A stretch of 64,000 nt of DNA from Collinsella aerofaciens (GCF_015561195.1 NZ_JADMSU010000007.1:62001-126000); one strand, 5' to 3'; counted from the first letter of the stretch, positions 8,227 to 17,009 are shown. The notes: generated by a model from the sequence alone, not told the origin. Made by a program: numbers and translations.

Positions 8227-10377
8227 ATGGCATCCAAATACTCCATGAATGACCGTCCCAGCTGGCCTCGCCGCGCCATCGTTACCGCCGGCGAGCCCTA
8301 CGGCAACAAGGGCCTTCACTTTGGCCACGTTGGCGGCGTCTTTGTCCCTGCCGACTTCTTCGCCCGCTTCCTGCGCGACCGCCTGGGCCGTGAGAACGTC
8401 ATCTTCACCTCGGGCACCGACTGCTATGGCTCGCCCATCATGGAGAGCTACCGCAAGCTCAAGGAGAACGAGGGCTACGACAAGTCCATTAGCGAGTATG
8501 TCGAGTCCAATCACTCCCGCCAGGCCGCGACCCTCAACAACTACAACATCAGCTGTGACATCTACGGCGGCTCGGGCCTTGAGCCGGCGGCCCAGATCCA
8601 CAACGAGGTGACCGCCGAGATTATCGAGCGCCTGCACGAGCAGGGCACCATCTCCAAGCGCTCCACGCTGCAGTTCTACGATGCCAAGGCCGGCACGTTC
8701 CTCAACGGCCGTCAGGTGATCGGCCGCTGCCCCATCCAGGGCTGCAAGTCCGAGAAAGCCTATGCCGACGAGTGCGACCTGGGCCACCAGTTTGAGCCCG
8801 AGGAGCTCATCGCGCCCAAGAGCCAGCTCACCGGCGAGGTGCCCGAGCTGCGCCCGGTAGACAACCTCTACTTCGACCTGCCGGCCTACCTCGACTTTAT
8901 GAAGACCTACACCGCCAAGCTCGCCCAGAACCCGCAGGTTCGTTCCGTGGTCTCCAAGACCATGGAGGAGTGGCTGCTGCCGGCTCAGCTCTATATTCAG
9001 AACAAGTTCCGCGAGGCCTTCGATGCCGTCGAGGATCAGCTTCCCGAGCACACCGTCCTGGAGCCCGAGGGCAACAAGAGCAGCTTTACCGTCACCTTCC
9101 CCAGCTGGAAGGAACGCGACGATGCCCACGCGGTGCTCGCCAACGGTGGCGTGCGTTTCCGCAGCGGCAAGGCACTCGTGCCCTTCCGCATCACTGGCAA
9201 CATCGACTGGGGCGTTCCGGTGCCCGAGGTCGATGGCGTCTCCGACGTCACCTGCTGGTGCTGGCCCGAGAGCCTGTGGGCGCCCATCAGCTATACGCGT
9301 ACCGTGCTCGCACGCGATGCCAAGGCCGCCGGCGTAACCGAGGGCGTCGCCGCCCAGGATGCCGCCCTCATGGGCGAGCCCGCTGCCGATTCCACGCAGG
9401 TACCCGCTCCCACCTACCAGCACAGCTCGCTCGACTGGCGCGACTGGTGGTGCTCTGACGACGCTCAGATCTACCAGTTCATCGGTCAGGACAACATCTA
9501 TTTCTACTGCATCGCTCAGACCGCCATGTGGGAGGCCCTGGGTTGGGACCTTACGCAGAGCACCGTCAGCGCCTGCTATCACCTGCTCTACATGGGCAAA
9601 AAAGCCAGCTCGTCCTCGCAGACGCCTCCCCCGCCGGCAGACGACCTGCTCAACCACTACACCTGCGAGCAGATGCGCGCGCACTGGCTGTCGCTCGGCC
9701 TGTCCGAGAAGCCGGTGAGCTTTAGCCCCAAGGCATACGACACGCGCGTGACCGGCAAGGACAAGGACGGCAACGAGGTGCGCGCCTGCGACGACAAGCG
9801 CGTTATCGATCCGGCCCTTAAGGAGAGCGCCCTTTTGACCGGCGTATTCAACCGTCTGGCCCGCAGCTGCTTCTACGGCGTCGCCGTCAAGGAAGGCGAC
9901 GAGAGCCCCTATCGCAACGGCTGCATCCCCGCCGGTGCCGCCTCTGCCGCCGTGGTCGAGGCTGCCGAGCAGGCAGCTCTTGCCTTTGAGCAGGCCATGT
10001 ACAAGTTCGAGACGCACCGCGCGCTTGCCGTGTGCGACGACTACCTGCGCGCCGCCAACAAGCGCTGGAGCGATGCCTCCAAGGCCGCCAACAAGCTCGA
10101 GGGTAACGAGGCAAACGCCGCAATGACGCAGGCCCTCGTCGACGCCTTTACCGAGCTGCGCGTGGCGACCGTGCTCATGCACGGCATCGTCCCGGCCGGG
10201 TGCGAGCTCATCTGCGAGTACTTCGACGTCGATCCGGTCGCTTTCTTTAGCTGGAACAACATCTTTGCCTCCACGGACGAGTTCGTAGAGAGCCTGGGCG
10301 AGAAGCCCGGAGACCACCGCGTGAAGCCGCTGCCCCCGCGCTTCGACTTCTTTAGCAAGCACGAGAGCCAGTACTAA
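8227..10377 (+). CDS. Class I tRNA ligase, methionyl-tRNA synthetase-like, with altered KMSKS loop
   Basis: A 716-residue class I aminoacyl-tRNA synthetase closest in layout to MetRS: YGNKGLHFGHVGG (HxGH as HFGH, residues 31-34), FTSGTDCYGSP, a Cys/His zinc knuckle (CPIQGC...CDLGH), GNIDWGVPVPE, WCWPESLWAPISY and FIGQDNIYFY. Where KMSKS is expected the sequence reads GKKASSSSQ (residues 457-465), so the second, catalytically important Lys is replaced by Ser. The start at 8227 follows GAAGGAG; an upstream in-frame ATG at 8134 lacks support. The alpha-helical C-terminus (about 560-660) fits an anticodon-binding domain. It could be the main MetRS of a divergent subfamily or a paralogue. Confidence 0.78.
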   Translation: MASKYSMNDRPSWPRRAIVTAGEPYGNKGLHFGHVGGVFVPADFFARFLRDRLGRENVIFTSGTDCYGSPIMESYRKLKENEGYDKSISEYVESNHSRQAATLNNYNISCDIYGGSGLEPAAQIHNEVTAEIIERLHEQGTISKRSTLQFYDAKAGTFLNGRQVIGRCPIQGCKSEKAYADECDLGHQFEPEELIAPKSQLTGEVPELRPVDNLYFDLPAYLDFMKTYTAKLAQNPQVRSVVSKTMEEWLLPAQLYIQNKFREAFDAVEDQLPEHTVLEPEGNKSSFTVTFPSWKERDDAHAVLANGGVRFRSGKALVPFRITGNIDWGVPVPEVDGVSDVTCWCWPESLWAPISYTRTVLARDAKAAGVTEGVAAQDAALMGEPAADSTQVPAPTYQHSSLDWRDWWCSDDAQIYQFIGQDNIYFYCIAQTAMWEALGWDLTQSTVSACYHLLYMGKKASSSSQTPPPPADDLLNHYTCEQMRAHWLSLGLSEKPVSFSPKAYDTRVTGKDKDGNEVRACDDKRVIDPALKESALLTGVFNRLARSCFYGVAVKEGDESPYRNGCIPAGAASAAVVEAAEQAALAFEQAMYKFETHRALAVCDDYLRAANKRWSDASKAANKLEGNEANAAMTQALVDAFTELRVATVLMHGIVPAGCELICEYFDVDPVAFFSWNNIFASTDEFVESLGEKPGDHRVKPLPPRFDFFSKHESQY

Positions 10378-10394
10378 GCCAACACCAAGGCAGA

Positions 10395-10500
10395 GTAGTC
10401 AATTTGGGACGGGCTATTTTAGCTACCCCGTCCCAAATTTAACTGCAACGCCTGCCGAAACGGACGGGCAGCTAAAATAGCCCCGTCCCAAATTGACTAC
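10395..10500. repeat. 106-bp foldback repeat with near-perfect 30-bp termini
   Basis: The left end (10395-10424) begins GTAGTCAATTTGGGACGGG; the right end (10470-10500) is its reverse complement with one extra C. Inside, 10401-10440 forms a second hairpin on the same AATTTGGGACGGG unit. The first 16 bases recur exactly at 52131. It lies between the tRNA ligase and the methyltransferase genes and ends in TTTT, so it may also terminate transcription. It looks like a MITE or palindromic repeat without coding capacity. Confidence 0.85.
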
Positions 10501-10527
10501 TTTTAATGGAATGGGAAGGAAAGACGG

Positions 10528-11631
10528 ATGTCCAAGCCGCGTCGTCGTAAGCAGAAAAAGCAGGTCAAGCCCGAGATCAAGCTCAGGCAGTTTGCCTCCA
10601 CCGAGCTTTCCGACCAGCTTGCCGCCCAACACTCCGCCGCCGACCTGCCGCGCTTTATGGTCGACACGGTCGCCGGCGCCTATGCGCCCGCCGATGCCGA
10701 GCTCATGATCGAGGGCTTCGGCGCCGCGGTCACACGCCCGGTCACACTGCGCGCCAACACGCTCAAGGCAACCGCCGAGGACATCGTTGCGGCGCTCGAT
10801 GCCGCCGGCATCGCGCACCAAACCGTTACCTGGTATCCGGACGCCTTTATCCTGCCCGAGGCCCAGGTTTCCGACCTATGGGACCTCGACATCTACCGCG
10901 ACGGCAAGATCTACCTACAGAGCCTGTCGTCCATGATGCCGCCTTTGGTGTTGGGCGCCCAGGCAGGCGAGGACATCCTGGACATGTGCGCAGCCCCTGG
11001 CGGCAAGACGACGCAGATCGCCGCCCTCACCCAGGGCCAGGCACACCTCACGGCCTGCGAGATGAGCATTCCCCGCGCCGAAAAGCTTGAGTCCAACCTC
11101 CACCGCCAAGGTGCCAAAAACGTACCCGTCATGCGCATCGACGCACGCGAGCTCGACGAGTTCTTCCGCTTTGACCGCATCCTGCTCGACGCTCCCTGCA
11201 CCGGCACGGGCACCGTCATCAGCGGCAACGAGAAAAGTCTGCGCGGGCTCACCGAGCAGCTGCTTTGCAAGTGCGCCCGCTCGCAGCGCGCGCTTCTGGA
11301 CCGCGCCATGGGTGCCCTCAAACCGGGCGGCACGCTCGTCTATTCGACTTGTTCGATCTTGCCGCAGGAAAACGAGGACGCCCTGCAAGAGGCCCTCGAC
11401 AAGCACATGGACTGCGAGCTTATCCCCCTCGACGGCACACCGAGCGAAAGTGAAGCGCGTCGCGCCCAGGATGCCGGCGAGGAGCCGCATATCGAGTGCA
11501 ACGCCCTCACCGAGGCCATCGCCGCCGGCCATGTCTCGGCCATCGCCAACGGTATGCCCGGCACGCTGACCATTCCGCCTAGCCGCGATTTTGAGGGCTT
11601 CTACATTGCCCTGATCCGAAAACGCAGCTAG
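10528..11631 (+). CDS. RsmF/NOL1-NOP2-Sun family RNA (cytosine-5) methyltransferase
   Basis: A 367-residue SAM-dependent RNA m5C methyltransferase. The basic N-terminus (MSKPRRRKQKKQ) leads into a substrate-recognition segment, then the Rossmann core: DMCAAPGGKTTQ (SAM loop, about residue 152), DAPCTGTG with one catalytic Cys, and VYSTCSILPQENE with the second Cys of the two-cysteine mechanism. GGAAGG lies upstream of the ATG. Length and motifs are complete. The target nucleotide (16S or 23S rRNA, or tRNA) cannot be told from the sequence; it lacks an obvious separate RNA-binding domain such as PUA. Confidence 0.9.
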   Translation: MSKPRRRKQKKQVKPEIKLRQFASTELSDQLAAQHSAADLPRFMVDTVAGAYAPADAELMIEGFGAAVTRPVTLRANTLKATAEDIVAALDAAGIAHQTVTWYPDAFILPEAQVSDLWDLDIYRDGKIYLQSLSSMMPPLVLGAQAGEDILDMCAAPGGKTTQIAALTQGQAHLTACEMSIPRAEKLESNLHRQGAKNVPVMRIDARELDEFFRFDRILLDAPCTGTGTVISGNEKSLRGLTEQLLCKCARSQRALLDRAMGALKPGGTLVYSTCSILPQENEDALQEALDKHMDCELIPLDGTPSESEARRAQDAGEEPHIECNALTEAIAAGHVSAIANGMPGTLTIPPSRDFEGFYIALIRKRS

Positions 11632-11655
11632 CGCACGGATCAAAAACTCAACAAG

Positions 11656-11826
11656 CTATCTCTGTGCGCGTTTGCCCTGCTGGTCGCGATGCTGTTTAAG
11701 CATCGCGCGCTCCTTGCGATCGGCCCTTTTGCCCTTAATGGCCGTGACCACAAAGTAGATGACCGCGGCGGCAACGATTGCGCCCACGCACAGGCCAATC
11801 GAGCCAAACATTGCTGTCAATTCCAT
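11656..11826 (-). CDS. Small single-pass membrane protein (56 aa)
   Basis: A 56-codon frame on the minus strand with a good Shine-Dalgarno (AGAGGTG) before its ATG. It starts MELTAMFGSIG and has one hydrophobic segment (GLCVGAIVAAAVIYFVVTAI, about residues 11-30), followed by a strongly basic tail (KGKRADRKERAMLKQHRDQQ...). Composition and ribosome site argue that it is real. It belongs to no family I recognise. It converges with the methyltransferase gene, 24 bases away. Confidence 0.6.
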   Translation of the reverse strand: MELTAMFGSIGLCVGAIVAAAVIYFVVTAIKGKRADRKERAMLKQHRDQQGKRAQR

Positions 11827-12017
11827 ACCGCGTCACCTCTCTTTTAAACGGGACTTTCAAGATAGCACCTCGATCCTCGCCACCACAGCTCCTTCACGTT
11901 CTCCCGCCCTTCGGTCTAACGGATGGTGCGGCGGGGAAAAATCAACTCGTCAAACGATTTAGCATTCGCAATTCCGGCTGCATCGCGCCGGCCACCATCG
12001 CATAGAATCGAGCCTCC

Positions 12018-13109
12018 ATGGATACCCTCAACGACCTAAACGAACGCGTCGACGCCTTTGTCGGCACCAGCTCCTTCGACACGCCTGCCGCGGCAAACGA
12101 CCAAGCTCCCATCGATGTACCCGCCGAGGTTCACGAGGACATCGTCGCCTCGGTCGATTTCTCCGAGGTCGAGCTCGCAGACGAGTTCACCGAGCCCCAG
12201 GTAGCCGTGACCCCCAACGGACTGCTCCCCATGGAGCCCCTGCCCATCGACGGACGTCTGCGCAAGGCTGCTCTTCGCATGCCCGACGAGATCGAGGAGG
12301 CCAGCGGCTTCACGCTCTTCGGCCGCCGCATCAAGTCGCTCATTTACACTACCGATGTCGCGGTTATCCGCAACTCCAACGCCGATGCCGTTTTTGCGGT
12401 CTACCCTTTCACGCCGCAGCCCGCCATTACGCAAGCGCTGCTGACCGTCGCCGAGTGCCCGGTCTTTGTAGGCGTGGGCGGCGGAACTACGACCGGTAAG
12501 CGCTCCGTGCAGATGGCAGCCGTCTCCGAGATGCAGGGCGCGGCGGGCTGCGTGGTCAACTCCCCCGCTACTGCCGAGATGGTCGAGCACATCACCAACA
12601 TCGCCGACATCCCCGTCATCGCCACGGTCGTACGTTGCGACGACGATGCGCATGCCAAAGTGCGCGCCGGAGCCAAGATTCTCAACATCGCCGCCGGCAA
12701 AAACACGCCCCAGGTCCTGCGTGAACTGCGCGAGCACTATCCCAACCTGCCGCTCATCGCGCCGGGCGGCAAGACGCCCGAGAGCATCCGTGAGACCATC
12801 GCCGCCGGCGCCAACGCCATCATCTGGACGCCGCCTTCGGCACAGCAGCTACAGGCCGACATGATGCAGCGTTATCGCAAGATGAAGGAAGACGCCACAC
12901 CTGTCATCTCGCGCGACGATGTGCCCATTATCGACCAGGTCGCCGCCGCCGAGGTCAGCCAAGTCGAGAACATGAATCCCGATGTGCCGATTCCCGACGA
13001 AGTCATCGAGCGCGTCGCTTCGATCCACGAGCGCGTCGAGGAGCATCGCGCCAACCGCGGCCTCAAGCCGTCACTGCACGGCTTTTTCTTCCGCGGAAAG
13101 AAACGCTAG
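12018..13109 (+). CDS. Conserved TIM-barrel protein of unknown function
   Basis: A 363-residue protein. The first 75 residues are acidic and probably disordered. Residues 100-290 look like a phosphate-binding TIM barrel: FVGVGGGTTTGKRS, GAAGCVVNSPATAEM, IPVIATVV, GAKILNIAAGK, LPLIAPGGKTPESI and GANAIIWTPPS are successive strand-plus-loop units of the thiazole-synthase/KDPG-aldolase type. No catalytic Lys assignment can be made. The C-terminus is basic (FFFRGKKR). No Shine-Dalgarno precedes the ATG; a TAGAAT hexamer ends nine bases upstream, so a leaderless transcript is possible. A strong terminator follows. I do not recognise a pathway for it. Confidence 0.7.
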   Translation: MDTLNDLNERVDAFVGTSSFDTPAAANDQAPIDVPAEVHEDIVASVDFSEVELADEFTEPQVAVTPNGLLPMEPLPIDGRLRKAALRMPDEIEEASGFTLFGRRIKSLIYTTDVAVIRNSNADAVFAVYPFTPQPAITQALLTVAECPVFVGVGGGTTTGKRSVQMAAVSEMQGAAGCVVNSPATAEMVEHITNIADIPVIATVVRCDDDAHAKVRAGAKILNIAAGKNTPQVLRELREHYPNLPLIAPGGKTPESIRETIAAGANAIIWTPPSAQQLQADMMQRYRKMKEDATPVISRDDVPIIDQVAAAEVSQVENMNPDVPIPDEVIERVASIHERVEEHRANRGLKPSLHGFFFRGKKR

Positions 13110-13120
13110 CAAAACATCTT

Positions 13121-13158
13121 GGCCCGCCCCACAAACGTGAGGCGGGCCGTTTTCGTTT
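13121..13158 (+). terminator. Rho-independent terminator after the TIM-barrel gene
   Basis: An 8-bp GGCCCGCC/GGCGGGCC stem, extended by CAC/GTG pairs, is followed by GTTTTCGTTT. Confidence 0.85.
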
Positions 13159-13189
13159 GAGCAATCATGCAGCGACGTGATGGGGCAAA

Positions 13190-14080
13190 TTAATCCACGC
13201 GCTTGTCGCCCATAAAGAAGAGCGCCACCGTACCAGGTCCAGTATGCGAGCCAATCAGAGTACCGATGTCATTGATCTCAATCTTGCCTTTAAGCTGCGG
13301 AACCTGTTCCTCAATCAGCGCCGCGACCGCCTCGGCATCCTCGCGGCACGCCGACTGCGACATGATGCACTTACCCGAATAATCTGCACCGTCCTGTACG
13401 TGTGCCATCATGGTCTTAGCCATCTCGGAAATCGCGCGCTTCTTAGTGCGAATCTTCTCACGTGGCGACAGCTTACCTTCGCAATCGACCGTCATAAGCG
13501 GGCAAATCTTAAGCGCCGTGCCGATGATCGCGCTCGCGGCCGAAATGCAACCGCCGCGCAGGTAGCTCGACAGATCGGTCGAGAAGAACCAGTGGTGCAG
13601 GTTGAGCTTGTGCTCCTCGATCCAGGCAGCCGTCTCGTCGAGTGAAGCCCCACTATCGCGCACATCGGCGGCATATTCCAACAACAGGCCAAAGCCCGAA
13701 GACGCCGCCAGCGAATCGATGACGCGCACCTTGCCGCCCTCGGGATAGCGATCCGCAAGCATCTGCGCCGCGACGCAGGCCGATCCATACGTGCCCGAAA
13801 TACCCGACGACAACGTCAGGTGCAGCACGTCTTTACCCTCGGCAACAAACGGCTCCCAAAACTCCTCGTACTCACCCACGCTCACCTGAGACGTCTTGGG
13901 CATGGCGCCCGCGGCAATCTGGGCAAAAAACTCGTCCGGCGTAATCGACTGATACAGATCGTCCGTATAGACAACATCGTCGATCTCGTAATGAAAACAC
14001 ACGACAGGGATATTGCGCGACGCAAAGAACTCACGGGTTCGATCGGCGGCGGATTCACAGGTCAGGACAAAATCACTCAT
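13190..14080 (-). CDS. DegV family fatty-acid-binding protein
   Basis: A 296-residue DegV/FakB-type protein; members bind a fatty acid and present it to the FakA kinase. Motifs include the N-terminal DFVLTCESAADRT, VVCFHYEID, PKTSQVSVGEYEEFW (the TSQPS-like lipid-head loop), LTLSSGISGTYGSA and IGSHTGPGTVALFF. The start at 14080 is chosen because AAGGAG lies six bases upstream; an in-frame ATG at 14098 lies before that site. No fakA gene is in the window. It is divergent from fbp across 320 bases. Confidence 0.9.
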   Translation of the reverse strand: MSDFVLTCESAADRTREFFASRNIPVVCFHYEIDDVVYTDDLYQSITPDEFFAQIAAGAMPKTSQVSVGEYEEFWEPFVAEGKDVLHLTLSSGISGTYGSACVAAQMLADRYPEGGKVRVIDSLAASSGFGLLLEYAADVRDSGASLDETAAWIEEHKLNLHHWFFSTDLSSYLRGGCISAASAIIGTALKICPLMTVDCEGKLSPREKIRTKKRAISEMAKTMMAHVQDGADYSGKCIMSQSACREDAEAVAALIEEQVPQLKGKIEINDIGTLIGSHTGPGTVALFFMGDKRVD

Positions 14081-14400
14081 ATGAGGCTCCTTACTCATTG
14101 CTGCGCAAATTATTGCACAGTGAGCCTACATGCGGTACATATGTCCACTATTTACCAAATCGAACCAAAAATAGTGAACATCTTTACCACCATCGTCTCC
14201 ACCGACCCGACGCATAAATATCTGAGAAAACACCCTCTGTCGTCTCCACCCGACCAACACATCTACCTTCACTAAATCGATTTACCAAACCGTTCAGCCG
14301 ACAATTCAGCCGCTGGCGCAAAATCGAAACAAAAGCGGCGCATACTGGTAAACGTTTGACGCTGTTTATCAGTTTTACCAGCCCCATCGGAAGGTGTTTC
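14081..14400. promoter_or_regulatory. Divergent degV/fbp intergenic region with a LacI-like palindrome
   Basis: This region is AT-rich and has no plausible gene. Near the degV start it holds TGCGCAAATTATTGCACA (about 14100-14117), a near-palindrome. At 14346-14361, TGGTAAACGTTTGACG contains a perfect AAACGTTT core typical of LacI/CcpA-type operators, and CTGGTAAA (14345-14352) is mirrored by TTTACCAG (14374-14381). Control of fbp by carbon status is plausible but inferred. GGAAGGTG precedes the fbp start. Confidence 0.5.
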
Positions 14401-16317
14401 ATGGTCGCATTCGATCGCAACCCGCAAGACTTCAAGTATCTGCGCCTGCTGTCGAGACAGTTCCCCACCGAACAATCCGCGTTTACCGAGATCATCAATC
14501 TCTCGGCCATCCTCAACCTGCCCAAAGGCACCGAGCATTTTATGAGCGACGTGCATGGCGAGTACGAAGCCTTTATGCACATCCTCAACAACTGCTCGGG
14601 CGTCGTGCGCGAGCATGTCGACGAGATTTTTGGCGACACGCTCACCTTTGACGAAAAGGGCGAGCTGTGCACGCTCATCTACTACCCGCGCGAGAAGATC
14701 GAGCTGGTCCGCAGCCAGCGCGAGGACTCGCCCACCTGGTACAAGACGATGCTTGACCAGCTCATCATGGTCGCCCGCTCGCTTTCGAGCCGCTATACGC
14801 GCTCCAAGGTGCGTAAGGCCATCCCACGCGATTACGCCTACATCATCGACGAGCTGCTGCACACGCATCCGGACGAGAACAACTATCGCGTGCGCTATCA
14901 TGAGCGCATCGTGGAGTCCATTCTGGAGACCGCCAGCGCCGACGACTTTATCGAGTCGCTCGCCTCGCTCATCAAGCGCTTGGCCGTCGACCACCTGCAC
15001 CTGGTGGGCGACGTCTTCGACCGCGGCGGCGGCGCGGCCAAGATTATGGACCGCCTGCTCACCTACCATTCGCTCGACATCCAGTGGGGCAACCACGACC
15101 TGCTGTGGATGGGCGCTGCGGCCGGTGAGCCCGCCTGCATCGCCACGGTGCTGCGCAACAACCTACGCTACGACAACTACGAGATCCTGGAGAACGACTA
15201 CGGCATCTCGCTGCGTGAGCTTGTCGCCTTCGCCGACGCCACCTACACCGCCGGTGAGTCCATCACCCCGCTGATCAAGGCCATCAACGTCCTGCTCTTT
15301 AAACTCGAAGGCCAGATTATCCAGCGCCACCCCGAGTTCGATATGACCGACCGCCTGCTACTCGACAAGATCGATCATGACACCGGCACGGTCACGCTCG
15401 CCGACGGCAGCGTGTGGCCGCTCACGACCAACGACTTCCCCACCGTCGATCCGGCGGACCCCTACACGCTCACGCCCCAAGAGCAGCACATCATCGACAA
15501 GCTCGTGTCCGAGTTTGTCACCGCCGATCACCTGCATCGCCATATCGATTTCCTCTATACCCACGGCTCCATGTACAAGGTCGCCAACGGCAACCTGCTG
15601 TTCCACGGCTGCGTGCCACTCAACGAAGACGGCACCTTTAGCAGCATGAACTGCCTGGGCACCTGGCACACTGGCCGCGATTATCTCGATTTTTGCGACC
15701 ACATCGCCCGCCGCGCCTGGCGCGTGGGCGACCGCGACGCTCTCGACTGGATGTGGTACCTGTGGATCGGCTTTAACTCACCCGCCAGCGGACGCCTGGT
15801 GCGTACCTTCGAGCGCGCCTATATCGCCGATAAGAGCACCTGGGTCGAGCCGATGGACCCGTACTTTACGCTTACCAAGTCGCCCTCGGTCTGCGACGAC
15901 ATCATGCGCGAGTTTGGCGTCACGCCCATGGCATGTTCACCGACCGGCCACATCATCAACGGCCACACGCCCGTTAAAACCACCAAGGGCGAGCAGCCCA
16001 TCCGCGCCAACGGTAAGCTGCTGGTCATCGATGGCGGCTTCTGCCGCGCCTACCATCCCAAGACGGGTATCGCCGGCTATACGCTTATCTCGAGCTCGCG
16101 CGGCTGCCGTCTCAAGTCGCACCGGGCCTTTACGACGGTTGCCGAGGCACTCACACGCAACGTGGACATCGAGAGCGAGACCAACCGTTTTGACCAAGCA
16201 GACCGCCGCCGCATGGTCAGCGATACCGATACGGGCGCCAAGATTCGCAGCCAAATCCAGGACCTGCGCCAGCTGCTCGATGCATATAGAAACGGTGCTA
16301 TCGAGGAGCGCGCCTAG
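14401..16317 (+). CDS. fbp: Fructose-1,6-bisphosphatase, class III
   Basis: A 638-residue class III FBPase, the gluconeogenic enzyme making fructose 6-phosphate from fructose 1,6-bisphosphate. It belongs to the metallophosphatase superfamily, shown by HFMSDVHGEYEAF, LHLVGDVFDRGGGA, IQWGNHDLLWMGA and IINGHTPVKTTKGE. The start at 14401 gives the usual N-terminus (MVAFDRNPQDFKYLRLLS) after GGAAGGTG; the frame is open a little further upstream but without support. Length is typical. The GtrA gene starts 78 bases downstream on the same strand. Confidence 0.95.
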   Translation: MVAFDRNPQDFKYLRLLSRQFPTEQSAFTEIINLSAILNLPKGTEHFMSDVHGEYEAFMHILNNCSGVVREHVDEIFGDTLTFDEKGELCTLIYYPREKIELVRSQREDSPTWYKTMLDQLIMVARSLSSRYTRSKVRKAIPRDYAYIIDELLHTHPDENNYRVRYHERIVESILETASADDFIESLASLIKRLAVDHLHLVGDVFDRGGGAAKIMDRLLTYHSLDIQWGNHDLLWMGAAAGEPACIATVLRNNLRYDNYEILENDYGISLRELVAFADATYTAGESITPLIKAINVLLFKLEGQIIQRHPEFDMTDRLLLDKIDHDTGTVTLADGSVWPLTTNDFPTVDPADPYTLTPQEQHIIDKLVSEFVTADHLHRHIDFLYTHGSMYKVANGNLLFHGCVPLNEDGTFSSMNCLGTWHTGRDYLDFCDHIARRAWRVGDRDALDWMWYLWIGFNSPASGRLVRTFERAYIADKSTWVEPMDPYFTLTKSPSVCDDIMREFGVTPMACSPTGHIINGHTPVKTTKGEQPIRANGKLLVIDGGFCRAYHPKTGIAGYTLISSSRGCRLKSHRAFTTVAEALTRNVDIESETNRFDQADRRRMVSDTDTGAKIRSQIQDLRQLLDAYRNGAIEERA

Positions 16318-16395
16318 CACCACCCGTGGGGATTGGCTAAACTTGCTGAGTTTGTCATCCCCACGGCGCCCCGGCGCCACCATAAGGCAGGTACC

Positions 16396-16791
16396 ATGCA
16401 AAAGCTCCTTGCGCAGATCATGAAGTTTGGCGTCGTCGGCGTCATTGCCACGGTCATCGACTTTGGCATTATGAATCTGCTCCACTACGGTCTGGGCCTC
16501 AACATCCTAATCGCCAACACCAGCGGCTTTATCATCTCACTCATCTTTAACTACCTCGCCAGCATGAAGTACGTGTTTGCGCACAAGGAGGGCATGAGCC
16601 GCCGCCGCGAGTTCATTATCTTTGTCGTGCTGTCCGTGATCGGCCTGGCACTCAACGACGGTATCGTGTTGACACTCAACGCCGGTCTGGGACTCGAGGC
16701 CAATATCGCCAAGATCTGCGCCACCGCGCTTGTCATGGTCTACAACTTTGTGACCCGAAAGATCTTCCTGGAAGGCGACGAGACCAAGTAA
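16396..16791 (+). CDS. GtrA family membrane protein, copy 1
   Basis: A 131-residue protein with four predicted membrane helices of the GtrA/DPMS family, which act in flipping or transferring lipid-linked sugars for glycosylation of surface polymers. The N-terminus MQKLLAQIMKFGVVGVIATV and the NYLASMKYVFAHKEGMS loop are typical. The start follows AGGCAGGTACC. It is a paralogue of the gene at 17010, sharing the loop and the segment FVVLSVIGLALND. The partner glycosyltransferase is not in the window. Confidence 0.88.
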   Translation: MQKLLAQIMKFGVVGVIATVIDFGIMNLLHYGLGLNILIANTSGFIISLIFNYLASMKYVFAHKEGMSRRREFIIFVVLSVIGLALNDGIVLTLNAGLGLEANIAKICATALVMVYNFVTRKIFLEGDETK

Positions 16792-16815
16792 CTCGCAACC
16801 TTACAGCCTTACGAT

Positions 16816-16868
16816 GCCCACGGATGACGCGCGTCGAGCGCTGTGTTGTTCGTGGGCTTTGCTCGTTT
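16816..16868 (+). terminator. Possible terminator after GtrA copy 1
   Basis: GCCCACG (16816-16822) pairs with CGTGGGC (16851-16857), followed by TTTGCTCGTTT. The loop is 28 bases and partly self-complementary (GCGCGTCGAGCGC). Confidence 0.55.
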
Positions 16869-16873
16869 ACGGG

Positions 16874-16912
16874 CAAATTTTCAACGTTTGCGGATTAGCT
16901 CTTGAAAATTTG
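16874..16912. promoter_or_regulatory. 11-bp perfect inverted repeat upstream of GtrA copy 2
   Basis: CAAATTTTCAA (16874-16884) and TTGAAAATTTG (16902-16912) are exact reverse complements with 17 bases between them. The right arm lies just before a TATAGT hexamer (16922-16927), so the palindrome would overlap the promoter and may be an operator. The binding protein is unknown. Confidence 0.5.
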
Positions 16913-17009
16913 GCGAGTTCGTATAGTTCTTGGCAAAGACCTTACGTTTCCCTTGCAAAAGCTCTAAAGTATCCTCTGCTCGATTCATCAACGCATTGGA
17001 TGTGATTAC

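Noticed and set aside
8101-10362. A 753-codon minus-strand frame
   Set aside because: It is antisense to the MetRS-like gene, which has clear synthetase motifs; the frame is Gly/Val/Leu-rich shadow sequence.
16814-17005. A 63-codon frame between the GtrA genes
   Set aside because: It spans a terminator-like hairpin and an inverted repeat, has no ribosome site, and resembles no protein.
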